From Haloferula helveola (GTDB taxonomy: Bacteria > Verrucomicrobiota > Verrucomicrobiia > Verrucomicrobiales > Akkermansiaceae), in contig NZ_AP024702.1 of NCBI RefSeq assembly GCF_037076345.1, positions 4,898,001 through 4,962,000 on the forward strand: a stretch of DNA of 64,000 bases, read 5' to 3'. The translations under genes and the position numbers were made by a program. Shown piece by piece: positions 42,913 through 52,349 of the stretch (the stretch's first letter is position 1; the number at the start of each line of letters is the position of its first letter). A model generated the notes under the pieces. That model had not been told where the DNA came from, searched no databases, and saw nothing but the letters and a program-made list of their open reading frames with translations.

Positions 42913-45900
42913 ATGACCCAGTCTCTCCCAGACCCGCGCCCGATTCGGGTGGCGGCGTGGATCCCGCTGACCCTGATCGTTGCCTTGGGCACGGCGTGGT
43001 CGCAGGACCGGGACGTGTTCTTCGACACCAGCGATCCCGGTGTGACCAAGTCGATCCCGATCTGGGGGCTGGATCTCGCATGGCTCAGCGAAACCCATGT
43101 CCGCCGGGGCGCGATTTACATGGGGCAGCCGCAGGTGGACGTCATCCGCTGCTCGTTCACCGGCGACACACCGGTTGCCGGTGAAGATCTGACCGGGTCT
43201 GGGTTGACGGAATTCAACAACCGGCTGGCGATTGTCAATGCCTGGACGGATGCCCACACCCAGATCTACCTGAACAACGACACGGTTTCGCTCCATGCCT
43301 CCTACCAGGGAACCAACGGTGTGGACCCGTTCGCGTGGGCCGAGTTGATCAACGTCACCACTCAGAAGTTCAATACCGCCGGCCGCACGGTCGTCTCGGT
43401 TGCCCCCTTCAACGAGCCGGATTACACGACATGGCAAGGGGACTCGACGCGCCTCGGTGATGTCTGCTGGCAACTCCGGAACACCTTCGGCGCCGACATG
43501 GCCGGCATCCGCCTCTATGGTGCGAGCACGCTCAACAACGACCAGGCCGCGCCGTGGTACGACCCGCTGAACGGCTTCGGATTCATCGAGGAAGGATGTA
43601 CGCACCAGCTCGCCGGCAGCTTCGACAGCTACGCGGCGTTTTTTCAATCGGTGGCCTCCAACGGTGACATCGGAATGAACGACGAACTCCACAACGTGAT
43701 GGAGGCAATGGTCGGCGCCGAATACGGGATGGAGGGAGGAATCTGGTGGGGAACCGCGGAACTCACGCGCGGCGAATTCGTGAAGGCCAGCGATGGCCAA
43801 CGGCTCGGATACGCCGAACACCGGCCGAACTGGACGGCTGCCTCCGTGTACCGGGCGCCCGACGGGCAGGTGCTGGGCTTTGTCGGAGAGTCGGAACGGC
43901 AGGCCGTTCCGACCACCTATCGCTTCTTCAGCAAGGACCGCCCCGTCTTCTACGACGGATACGGTCCACAGCGGTCCTATTCGGTGACCACGACAGGTGC
44001 TCCCGGCTACGGGACGACGGATCATCGCAACGCCGAGAAGATGGTGAGGATCACTTGGGGCGAGGACGTCCAGCCACCGGTCGATGGTCGCTACTACCTC
44101 GTAGCAAAGCACAGCGGCAAGGTGCTTGATGTGAACGGGGCGAGCATGGCTGGTGGCGCGAATGTCCAGCAATGGGCCTTCACCGGAAACGAGAATCAGC
44201 AATGGGACGTCCAGCCGCTGCCATCGACGGTGGGAGGTGACTACAGCTACTTCACGATCCGAGCCGTGCACAGCGGGCAGAGCCTTGACCTCCTCAACTC
44301 CTCCTACAACGACGGAGCGAACGTGATTCAGTTCGGCACCGGTGCCGGTGTGAACCAGCAGTGGTATCTCGAGTATGCGGGCGATGGCTATTTCCACATC
44401 CGCAACCGATGGAGCGGGAAGTTCCTCGATGTGAACCTGGGCGGAGCGGTCTCCGGAACGGCCAACGGGGCGAATGTGCAGCAATGGGCGGGTTCAGGTG
44501 GAGCGAACCAGCAATGGCGGCTCATTCCGGTGGGCGCCGCGGTCGAGTTCGCGGCTCCGGCCGCGCCAGCCAATCTGGTGGCAACGGCCAATGCGGTCAC
44601 GGTCGATCTTTCCTGGACGGCAAACGGCGAGGCCGATCTCGCGGGCTACAATATCTACCGTGCGACTGATGCGGGCGGTCCTTTCGACATGATCGCGCGG
44701 GGCGTGACGGCGACCGCCTTCACCGATGAATCCGCGAACCAGCCCGTTCCCTACTTTTACAAGATCAAGGCGGTGGACGAATCGCTGAACCGGTCGCCCT
44801 ACTCCGGCACGGTCAACGCCACCCCCAGCGGTGTGGATACACTGGTCACGCAGCTCGGATTCGAGGGGGATTCGGATGACGACTCCGGCAACGCCAACCA
44901 CGCCGAGGCGACGGGGGGCGCAACATACGGACCCGGATGGATCGGGTCTCAGGCACTGGTGCTGGACGGCACGCAATCGGCCGTGCTTCCCGCCGAGATT
45001 GCCAATCACGGAGAGATCACGGTCGCCGCGTGGGTGCGCTGGGACGGTGGGTCGGATTGGCAGCGTATCTTCGACTTCGGCAACGGCATCGAGGAGTATC
45101 TCTACCTCAGTCCGAAAGCGGGCGGTGGAGGTTTGCGGTTTTCGATCAAGGATGGAGGTGTCGAACAGCAGCTCAACGCACCCGCCCTTGTCACGGGCGA
45201 GTGGGTGCACTTGGCAGTGACCTTGGGTCCGTCGACTTCGTGCCTCTACGTGAATGGATCGCTGGCCGACGAATCGACAGCGGTCACGCTCCGGCCTTCC
45301 GACTTCAAGCCGGCCCTCAATCTGATTGGAGCCAGCCAGTTTCCCGCGGATCCTTTCTTCGACGGATCGATCGATGACTTCCGGATCTACAACCACGCCC
45401 TCGATTCCTCCGCGATAGCCTCTTTGGCAGGTCAGACGACCACCCGCGCCTTCTGGACATTCGAGGATGGTGTGGCCGGTCAGGCGTTCACTCCCGACGG
45501 TCAGCCCAGCGGATCAGGAGGGGCGTTGGATACCGTGAACAGTCTGCTCTTGCGCGGCTTCGATTCGAATGTCGGCCCTTCCTGGACAGCTGCCGCTCCG
45601 CCCAACGGGGACGGACTGGCGATGGTTCTAGCGGACGGCAATCGGGACGGGTACGTCAGTGGGGGGGCGCTTCACGGCTGGTCGCCGACCCAGTGGACCA
45701 TCGAGACCACAGTGCATCTCGAGGACCTGACAGGGTGGCGAACCCTGATCGGCCGCGATGGCTCGAGTGGCGGCGTGGCCGCCTCGGACTTCTACCTCCA
45801 GAACAACGGAATCGATGACCGGTTCCGTATCAACTTCCGCACCGTCGGTGGCGCACGTTGGACGCTCGACGGAAACTATTCGCCCCAGCTCGGCGCCTGG

Positions 45901-46812
45901 TATGCTCTGGCGGTTCGGAGCGATGGTTCGACCCTTTCGATGTGGCTCGATGACGGTAACGGCTACCAGCAGATCGGATCGCTCGACATTTCCGCCCAGA
46001 GTGTGGCGGACAACGCCCTCGCGCTGAGTGACTTTACGTGGACCTTCGGGCGGGGCTGGTTCGATGGCAACTTCGTCGATCACATCGACGGGAGCATGGA
46101 TAACATCCGCTTCAGTTCGGCCGCGCTTCCGCCGGAAGAACTCATCGCACTCCTACCGATTCCTTCGGCACCTACAGGACTGGTCGCCGCTGCGGCGTCT
46201 TCCCAGTCGGCGGCGCTGAGTTGGGATTCCGAGGAGTCGGCCCTGAGCTACCGGGTGAAGCGTTCGGAAACGGAGGGCGGGCCCTTCGTCACGATTGCCT
46301 CGGGCATTGCCGACACCACCTATGAGGATGTCGGATTGGTTCCCGGGGCGACCTACTACTATGTCGTGAGCGCCGAGAATGGCACCGGAGAGGGACCAGA
46401 CTCCGGCGAGCAGTCCGCCACCACGTGGACGCCTGGGGAGGAATGGCGGTTCGGTTTCTTCGGTTCGATTTCGTCGGCGGGAATCGCCGGGGATGATGAG
46501 GATCCGGACGGGGACGGGGTGAGCAACCTCTTCGAGCGCGCCTTCGGCGGCAATCCGCTGGCGGCCGACCAAGGGTTGATGCCATCGGTGGATCCTACCC
46601 AGCCGAAGCTGAGCATCATCTACCGGCGCGCGGTCGCGGCGACGGATCTCACTTTCGAGGTGGAGGAGAACACGGGTCTGGCAGGGTCATGGAGCCCCGC
46701 CGCCGGGAGCCAGGTAACTGTGGAAACGGTGTCAGGAGTGGAGTTCATCCGCTTCACCCGTCCGGCGGGTGGCGAGCCGAGATTGTTCCTTCGCGTCCGG
46801 GTTGACCCGTAG
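42913..46812 (+). CDS. Giant secreted clan GH-A-like hydrolase with ricin-type, FN3 and two LamG domains
   Basis: The 1299-residue protein has a signal peptide (AAWIPLTLIVALGTAWSQ). The N-terminal domain (about 33-390) looks like a clan GH-A barrel with likely acid/base Glu168 in VAPFNEPDYT and a likely nucleophile Glu258 in MNDELHNVME, followed by GGIWWG; I cannot assign a GH family. A ricin-type lectin trefoil (about 393-545) has three (Q/N)QQW repeats. Then come FN3 (about 553-640), LamG (about 645-835), a second LamG (about 845-1060), FN3 (about 1070-1155) and a C-terminal DPDGDGVSNLFERAFGG module. The promoter-like element lies just upstream. The start at 42913 was chosen over 42853 for the signal peptide and nearby AAACCC. 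Confidence 0.82.
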   Translation: MTQSLPDPRPIRVAAWIPLTLIVALGTAWSQDRDVFFDTSDPGVTKSIPIWGLDLAWLSETHVRRGAIYMGQPQVDVIRCSFTGDTPVAGEDLTGSGLTEFNNRLAIVNAWTDAHTQIYLNNDTVSLHASYQGTNGVDPFAWAELINVTTQKFNTAGRTVVSVAPFNEPDYTTWQGDSTRLGDVCWQLRNTFGADMAGIRLYGASTLNNDQAAPWYDPLNGFGFIEEGCTHQLAGSFDSYAAFFQSVASNGDIGMNDELHNVMEAMVGAEYGMEGGIWWGTAELTRGEFVKASDGQRLGYAEHRPNWTAASVYRAPDGQVLGFVGESERQAVPTTYRFFSKDRPVFYDGYGPQRSYSVTTTGAPGYGTTDHRNAEKMVRITWGEDVQPPVDGRYYLVAKHSGKVLDVNGASMAGGANVQQWAFTGNENQQWDVQPLPSTVGGDYSYFTIRAVHSGQSLDLLNSSYNDGANVIQFGTGAGVNQQWYLEYAGDGYFHIRNRWSGKFLDVNLGGAVSGTANGANVQQWAGSGGANQQWRLIPVGAAVEFAAPAAPANLVATANAVTVDLSWTANGEADLAGYNIYRATDAGGPFDMIARGVTATAFTDESANQPVPYFYKIKAVDESLNRSPYSGTVNATPSGVDTLVTQLGFEGDSDDDSGNANHAEATGGATYGPGWIGSQALVLDGTQSAVLPAEIANHGEITVAAWVRWDGGSDWQRIFDFGNGIEEYLYLSPKAGGGGLRFSIKDGGVEQQLNAPALVTGEWVHLAVTLGPSTSCLYVNGSLADESTAVTLRPSDFKPALNLIGASQFPADPFFDGSIDDFRIYNHALDSSAIASLAGQTTTRAFWTFEDGVAGQAFTPDGQPSGSGGALDTVNSLLLRGFDSNVGPSWTAAAPPNGDGLAMVLADGNRDGYVSGGALHGWSPTQWTIETTVHLEDLTGWRTLIGRDGSSGGVAASDFYLQNNGIDDRFRINFRTVGGARWTLDGNYSPQLGAWYALAVRSDGSTLSMWLDDGNGYQQIGSLDISAQSVADNALALSDFTWTFGRGWFDGNFVDHIDGSMDNIRFSSAALPPEELIALLPIPSAPTGLVAAAASSQSAALSWDSEESALSYRVKRSETEGGPFVTIASGIADTTYEDVGLVPGATYYYVVSAENGTGEGPDSGEQSATTWTPGEEWRFGFFGSISSAGIAGDDEDPDGDGVSNLFERAFGGNPLAADQGLMPSVDPTQPKLSIIYRRAVAATDLTFEVEENTGLAGSWSPAAGSQVTVETVSGVEFIRFTRPAGGEPRLFLRVRVDP

Positions 46813-46845
46813 CCCTGAAAAGTTCGGAAGAATCAGGGATTCCGG

Positions 46846-46875
46846 TGTCGGGTTGAGCACCGAAAAGGCGTTCTC
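46846..46875 (+). promoter_or_regulatory. Promoter-like bipartite element 3 (TGTCGGGTT ... GTTCTC)
   Basis: TGTCGGGTT at 46846-46854 is followed after 15 bases by GTTCTC at 46870-46875. It lies in the 146-base gap before the GH2-ricin gene, with the start codon 84 bases beyond the second box. Confidence 0.6.
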
Positions 46876-46958
46876 TTCAACATGAGGGAATCGTTTCCCT
46901 CGGACCCAAACCCTTTCGCTTCCGGCTCCCGGAGAGCGGCCAAGTTCGCAAGCAACCC

Positions 46959-49649
46959 ATGAATCACGCACCGTCGGCAATCGTCGGCGCGGGCACCGGC
47001 ATTCGCCCGGCCCGCGCGATCCCGACGCTTAGCCACCGGCGGGGGTGGTGGATCGCGGTTGCTGCGCTTCTGATGGTGTCATGCCTGGATGCCCTTCGGG
47101 CCGACCCGGTCCAACGGGTCGATCTGTCCGGTGAGTGGGATTTCTCCTACAAGGGGGCGTCGGCTGGGGAGCGAGTCGACACGGAGATCGAGGTTCCCGG
47201 CGGCGGTTGGTACAAGCAGGGCTTCCGGACATCCGAGGCCGACTATTCGCGCACCATTCACGTGCCGGATCGCGGCGCGCCGCAGGTGACGATCCTGAAA
47301 TTCGGCGCGGTGAACTACCAGGCGGACCTGTTCGTCGACGGCCGGTTCGTCGCCACCAGCACCCAGGCCTACACGCCGGCGAGCTTCGACATCACCGGGC
47401 ATGTGACTCCCGGCTCTGACCACCAGATCCGGCTACACGTCAAAGGGCACGACGCGCTCCTGAGCAGCACCGGTCGCTCCTTGGTTCCGAATGGGGCCGG
47501 TAGCTGGGCGAAGGAGTTTCTGCCCCAAGGAATCTTCCGTTCGGCGGAGCTGCTCATTTACCCCGAACTGTACATCGCCGACGCGTTCGTCCGGCCCTAT
47601 GTGTCGAACACATCCCTGTGCTACGACGTCTGGATCCGAAACGCGTCCGACGAACCGAGAACGGTCGCGTTGGAAGGCAGCCTGAGTTCATGGAACGGTG
47701 ACGCTTGGCCATACCCGTCGCTGCCGAAGCTGCCCATCAAGCTGCAGGCGAAGTCGACAACCAAGGTCACCGTGGGTCCGGTGAGTTGGGACCTCGGGGC
47801 CAAATCGTATTGGTGGCCGAACGTGCCGTACCAGGAGGGCTACACCGCCAAGCTCCACGATCTCCATCTCTCGCTCTCCGGAGGCGCATCGCACGAAAAG
47901 TCGGTGCGGTTCGGATTTCGCGAGTGCCGTCAGGAGAACAACATCTACACGCTGAACGGATGCCGGGTGAACTTCCGCGGCGACAGCTTGCAGGGCGCGA
48001 ACTACGACCGCATCGACCACGACGGTCAGGGCAATGCCTTCGACACCTATCCCGGTTTCCTTCCCGGTCCGGAAGGATGGCCGAAGGCGGTCGATAACTT
48101 CCAGCGGCTCAACTACAACGTCGTCCGGATCCACCAGATTCCCGCCAGCCCCTACATGCTCGACGTGTGCGACGAGATGGGACTGATGATCATCGATGAA
48201 ACCGGGATCCGCGGGGCGGGGGACCAGCAGGATTTCATCGAGGGACGTGAGAACATGGTCAATCACGTGCGCCAGCTCTTCGCCCGGGATCGCAATCACG
48301 CCTCGGTGGTCCGGCTGAGCATCAGCAACGAGCCGGACTGGAGCGCGACCGACAGCGTGGACTTCCAAGAGGCGCTGTATGCGGCGGCCATGGAAGTCGA
48401 CGGCACCCGTCCGATCAGTATCGATGCGGCCGAGTATGACTACCAACCCGGCAGCAAACGCGGCGGCCTCGGTCATGCCAACTTCTCGTGCTTCCGCCAC
48501 TACGGCACCGACAACCGGCAGTGGGGTCGCTACACCGACGAGGTGTTCTCCGTGGCCAACCGTCCTTTCGGATCAGGGGAGCATCTGTGGGACCGGGACA
48601 ACACCGCGCAGGGTTTTCTGTGGTTCGCCACTTCGACGGCGAACATGCGCATCAAGGGCGCCTCCGACATACGCCCCTACACCTTGCTCTCCGCATGGGC
48701 GAGCGTGATCCCCGGGACCCGGACGCGCGACATGCGCCTTGAGAATCCGCCGTGGAATGACGAGGAGCTTTATCCGCTCTATGGTGAAGACAACTTGCCT
48801 GATCCGTGGGCCAATCCGCAGATCCGGCGGGTCCAGGCAGGGTTCCATCCGATGCTGGTGGCCGATGCGGCGTATTGGGATACCACGCGCCTCTCGAACA
48901 CTGCGGGGGATTGGCCGGCGCATCCGCCGTATCTGTCGCCGGGATCCGAGGTTGCCCGCTCGCTCTCGGTCTTCAACGACATGTTTCACGGCGGCACATC
49001 CGTGGAGGTTTCCTGGGCGCTCCGGAACGGCTCGGCCGACGGCGAACTGGAAGAATCCGGATCCTTTACCGTCAATGTGCCCTACGGCTACAAGACGACT
49101 GAGCAGATCCGTTTTACGACCCCGGATGTTCCGAATGGAACCCCGCTCTATCTCGTGCTCTCGGCATCCAAAGAGGGCGTCGAAGTCTTCCGGGAGGAGA
49201 ACCAGTGTTTCGTTGCGGGTGCCTATGATCTGCCGGACGGAATCTACAAGCTGGTCAACCGGAACAGCGGCAAAGCCCTCACGGCCCAGGACGGGCTCGG
49301 CGGCAATGTCGAACAGCGGATGTCGGTTTCCGACAATGCCCAGAAGTGGAGGCTGAAGAATCTCGGAGGCAACCGCTACCACATCATGAACGTCGCCAGT
49401 TCCCGCTATCTCGATGTGTACGGCGACTCGTTCAAGGACGGCGCGAATGTGGCCGTTTGGGATGCGACCGCGAAGCCGAACCAGGAGTGGACGATCGAGT
49501 TTGTCGGCAGCGGCTTCTACACCCTGCGGGCAGCCCACAGCAACCGGTGCCTCGATGTCTTCGAGGCATCGAATGCCAACGGAGCGAACGTCGTGCAGTG
49601 GACCGGAAACGGAGGGGCGAACCAGCAGTGGGCGTTCGAATCCCAATGA
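46959..49649 (+). CDS. Secreted GH2 glycoside hydrolase (beta-galactosidase family) with C-terminal ricin-type lectin
   Basis: The 896-residue protein has an export signal at about 30-48 (WWIAVAALLMVSCLDALRA). The GH2 sugar-binding sandwich (DLSGEWDFSYKG, GAVNYQADLFVDGRFV), the immunoglobulin-like domain and the TIM barrel follow. The acid/base is Glu458 in LSISNEPDW and the nucleophile Glu541 in FGSGEHLW. Residues about 760-896 are a ricin-type trefoil (YHIMNVASSRYLDVYG; GANQQW) like that of the preceding gene. Family members remove beta-galactose, beta-mannose, beta-glucuronate or alpha-arabinopyranose; the substrate is open. CAACCC precedes the ATG, and a promoter-like element sits 84 bases upstream of it. 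Confidence 0.9.
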   Translation: MNHAPSAIVGAGTGIRPARAIPTLSHRRGWWIAVAALLMVSCLDALRADPVQRVDLSGEWDFSYKGASAGERVDTEIEVPGGGWYKQGFRTSEADYSRTIHVPDRGAPQVTILKFGAVNYQADLFVDGRFVATSTQAYTPASFDITGHVTPGSDHQIRLHVKGHDALLSSTGRSLVPNGAGSWAKEFLPQGIFRSAELLIYPELYIADAFVRPYVSNTSLCYDVWIRNASDEPRTVALEGSLSSWNGDAWPYPSLPKLPIKLQAKSTTKVTVGPVSWDLGAKSYWWPNVPYQEGYTAKLHDLHLSLSGGASHEKSVRFGFRECRQENNIYTLNGCRVNFRGDSLQGANYDRIDHDGQGNAFDTYPGFLPGPEGWPKAVDNFQRLNYNVVRIHQIPASPYMLDVCDEMGLMIIDETGIRGAGDQQDFIEGRENMVNHVRQLFARDRNHASVVRLSISNEPDWSATDSVDFQEALYAAAMEVDGTRPISIDAAEYDYQPGSKRGGLGHANFSCFRHYGTDNRQWGRYTDEVFSVANRPFGSGEHLWDRDNTAQGFLWFATSTANMRIKGASDIRPYTLLSAWASVIPGTRTRDMRLENPPWNDEELYPLYGEDNLPDPWANPQIRRVQAGFHPMLVADAAYWDTTRLSNTAGDWPAHPPYLSPGSEVARSLSVFNDMFHGGTSVEVSWALRNGSADGELEESGSFTVNVPYGYKTTEQIRFTTPDVPNGTPLYLVLSASKEGVEVFREENQCFVAGAYDLPDGIYKLVNRNSGKALTAQDGLGGNVEQRMSVSDNAQKWRLKNLGGNRYHIMNVASSRYLDVYGDSFKDGANVAVWDATAKPNQEWTIEFVGSGFYTLRAAHSNRCLDVFEASNANGANVVQWTGNGGANQQWAFESQ

Positions 49650-49692
49650 CGGTCTCCCTGTGGCGATAGCGTCCGATTCCCCAACAAGCTTT

Positions 49693-52155
49693 ATGAAAAC
49701 AAACCCTTTGATCGCCGCCTGCTCCGTGCTGGCTGCGATACCGCTATTTTCCCCCGCCGCGGACGTGGAGATCACGGTCGATGTCGCGAACCCGTCGGTC
49801 GAACTCAGCCCTCATCTCTACGGTCTCTTTTTCGAGGACATCAACTTCGCGGCCGATGGTGGGCTTTATGCGGAACTGATCCAGAACCGGTCATTCGAAT
49901 ATCACGGGGTGAACGGCAATGATCCGGCGGGCCGGGACATGCATCCGCTTTTCGCTTGGGAGAAGGTCGAGCGCGACGGGGCCCGGTGCCTGCTGGAGGT
50001 GTCATCCGATTCTCCGATTCATGCCAACAATCCCCACCACGCCGTGCTGCGGATCAGCAAACCGGGGAGTGCGGGAATCCGGAATCTCGGGTTCGACGGC
50101 ATCCGGCTCGACGACGGTGCACGCTATGACTTCTCGCTCTATGCCCGCGTGAGCGATTGGCAGGGGCCTGCGAGACTGGATGTCGTGATCGAGGATGCCA
50201 ATGGCAAGGTCGCAGGGACGGCGAAGGTCGAGGGGATCGGTGAAGGCTGGGCGAAGTTCGATACGGAGATCTTCTCCCGACTGACTTCCGATGTCGGACG
50301 TCTGATCGTGTCGACGCCGGGGCAAGGCACGCTGCATCTGGACATGGTTTCTCTATTCCCGCAGGACACGTGGAAGGCCCGCAAGGGAGGGCTCCGAAAG
50401 GATCTGGTCGAGACGCTGCAGAATCTGAATCCGAAGTTCATGCGCTTCCCCGGTGGCTGCATCGCGCACGGTCAGGGACTGGAGAACGCCTACTCGTGGA
50501 AGGACACGGTCGGTGATGTCGCCGAGCGCAAGCCGAACTGGAATCTGTGGGGTTATCATCAGACCTACGGGCTCGGTTACTTCGAGTATTTCCTGCTCTG
50601 TGAGGACCTCGGAATGGCGCCGCTACCCGTGGTTCCGGTGGGGGTGTCCTGCGGATTCCGGCCGCCCCAGCAGGCGGTGCCGATGGAGGAAATGGATGGC
50701 TGCGTGCAGGACGCGCTCGATCTGATCGAGTTCGCCAACGGTCCGGTCGACAGCGAGTGGGGTGCCGTGCGCGCCGGGATGGGCCACCCGGAGCCCTTCG
50801 GTCTCGAGTTCATCTGCATCGGCAACGAGCCGCATGACAACGAGCTCTTTCGGGAGCGGTTTCCGCTATTCGTGAAGGCGGTTCGGGAGGCGCACCCCGA
50901 TCTGAAGATCATCGGGACGTCGGGACTCGGTTGGCAGATCCCGATCTACGACCTGATGGCGGAGCAAGAGGTCTATAGCGCGGACGAGCACTACTACGAG
51001 AGCCCGGAATGGTTCCTCGGGAACGTGGCCCGCTTCGACTCGTTCGATCGGAGCAAGCCGAAGATTTTCATCGGCGAGTATGCCTCGAAGGGTAGCTCGA
51101 TGTTCAACGCGGTGGCCGAGGCTGCCTACCTCACGGGTGTCGAGCGCAATGCGGACATTGTCGACATGACCTGCTACGCGCCCTTGTTCGGACATGCGCA
51201 CCACAGCCAGTGGAATCCCGACATGATCTACTTCGACAAGCGAACCGTCGTCCGTTCCGCCAACTACCACGTCCAGCAGATGTTCTCACAGCACAAGGGC
51301 GACGTGTTTTTGCCGAACACCGTGCGGCGTGCCCGACACCATGCTGTCGCTACGGTTGCGGGTTCGGTCGGCTTCGGTTCATGGCGCACCAGCGTGGAGG
51401 TCGAGGATCTGAAGGTGAACGGTGTCGCGGTGGATCCTTCGCTTTGGAGGAGCCGGGGCGGACAGTTTCTCGGAGAAGGCAGCCGGTGGTCGCAGACGGA
51501 TGTGGCATTCGAAGGAGCGCTGCGTCTGAGCAACGAACGTTATGCCGGAAAGACCGTCGCCTACACGCTACGAGCCAGGAAGACGGGCGGGGACGAAGGG
51601 TTCCTGATCGCTTTCGGCGGCAACAACCACGACGACACCTACTGGTGGAACCTGGGTGGCTGGAACAATTCCCTCCACGCGATCGAACAGATCCACTCCA
51701 GTGGAAACCGCCAGCTCGACCAGAAGCCCGGGGTGATCGAGTCCGGCCGCTGGTACGATCTGAAGATCGAGTTGGGCCCCGGGAACATCCGCTGTTTTCT
51801 CGATCAGGAGCTCGTCCATGACGTCCACCTTGATCCGCCTCCGGTCTGTCTTTCGTCCACGCTCGACCGGCGGACCGGTGAGGTGATTCTCAAGCTGGTC
51901 AATCCGACAGACGATCCGATGGAGGCGTCGATCACCTTGGAAGGGGTGGGGAGGGTGGACCCGGCCGCAACCTTGTTCTCGCTGTCAGGCGATCGTTCGG
52001 CGATAAACACGATCTTCCATCCGGACAGGGTCAGGATCGAGGAGAGCGATCTGGAAGTCGGAAGCGAGTTTGATCATACGCTGCCGGCGATGTCCGTTCA
52101 GTTCATCCGGATCAAGCGCCAAGGGGCTTCACCGGAGTCGACCGCGGGCGGTTGA
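49693..52155 (+). CDS. Secreted GH51 alpha-L-arabinofuranosidase
   Basis: The 820-residue protein has a signal peptide (LIAACSVLAAIPLFSPA). The GH51 start VELSPHLYGLFFEDINFAADGGLYAELIQNRSFE is unmistakable. The acid/base is Glu379 in CIGNEPHDNE and the nucleophile Glu462 in IFIGEYASKG. A carbohydrate-binding sandwich is present at about 155-230, and a LamG-like insert (YTLRARKTGGDEGFLIAFGG) sits before the C-terminal beta domain. Such enzymes release alpha-L-arabinofuranose from arabinan, arabinogalactan or arabinoxylan. The frame extends upstream to 49414 but the signal peptide fixes the start at 49693. The arabinose operon lies 4 kb downstream on the other strand. Confidence 0.95.
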   Translation: MKTNPLIAACSVLAAIPLFSPAADVEITVDVANPSVELSPHLYGLFFEDINFAADGGLYAELIQNRSFEYHGVNGNDPAGRDMHPLFAWEKVERDGARCLLEVSSDSPIHANNPHHAVLRISKPGSAGIRNLGFDGIRLDDGARYDFSLYARVSDWQGPARLDVVIEDANGKVAGTAKVEGIGEGWAKFDTEIFSRLTSDVGRLIVSTPGQGTLHLDMVSLFPQDTWKARKGGLRKDLVETLQNLNPKFMRFPGGCIAHGQGLENAYSWKDTVGDVAERKPNWNLWGYHQTYGLGYFEYFLLCEDLGMAPLPVVPVGVSCGFRPPQQAVPMEEMDGCVQDALDLIEFANGPVDSEWGAVRAGMGHPEPFGLEFICIGNEPHDNELFRERFPLFVKAVREAHPDLKIIGTSGLGWQIPIYDLMAEQEVYSADEHYYESPEWFLGNVARFDSFDRSKPKIFIGEYASKGSSMFNAVAEAAYLTGVERNADIVDMTCYAPLFGHAHHSQWNPDMIYFDKRTVVRSANYHVQQMFSQHKGDVFLPNTVRRARHHAVATVAGSVGFGSWRTSVEVEDLKVNGVAVDPSLWRSRGGQFLGEGSRWSQTDVAFEGALRLSNERYAGKTVAYTLRARKTGGDEGFLIAFGGNNHDDTYWWNLGGWNNSLHAIEQIHSSGNRQLDQKPGVIESGRWYDLKIELGPGNIRCFLDQELVHDVHLDPPPVCLSSTLDRRTGEVILKLVNPTDDPMEASITLEGVGRVDPAATLFSLSGDRSAINTIFHPDRVRIEESDLEVGSEFDHTLPAMSVQFIRIKRQGASPESTAGG

Positions 52156-52223
52156 GCGGAATGCCAACCGCGCCCGTGAGGCGCAGGCGGCATACTCCGA
52201 ACCGCAAAGAGCCAAGGTCTTGT

Positions 52224-52299
52224 GGAGAGCGGCTTTGAAAGCCGCTGCACGGTTGCTTGGATCTCCCGACAAAGCGGGCGGCTTGCAAAGCCGCTCTCC
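52224..52299. repeat. 76-bp palindromic repeat, copy 1
   Basis: The ends GGAGAGCGGCTTT (52224-52236) and AAAGCCGCTCTCC (52287-52299) are perfectly complementary. An inner hairpin AGCGGCTTTGAAAGCCGCT sits at the left end. A second element of exactly the same length with matching ends is at 56341-56416. It lies between the convergent GH51 and GH27 genes. Confidence 0.75.
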
Positions 52300-52349
52300 C
52301 TATTTCAGCCGATTCGGGCGGCACCGCTGAGAGGCTCTAGCGAGCACTC

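Noticed and set aside
46813-46836. Possible terminator after the 1299-residue protein gene (CCCTGA ... TCAGGG)
   Set aside because: Only a 6-bp stem with a 12-base loop and no T-run.
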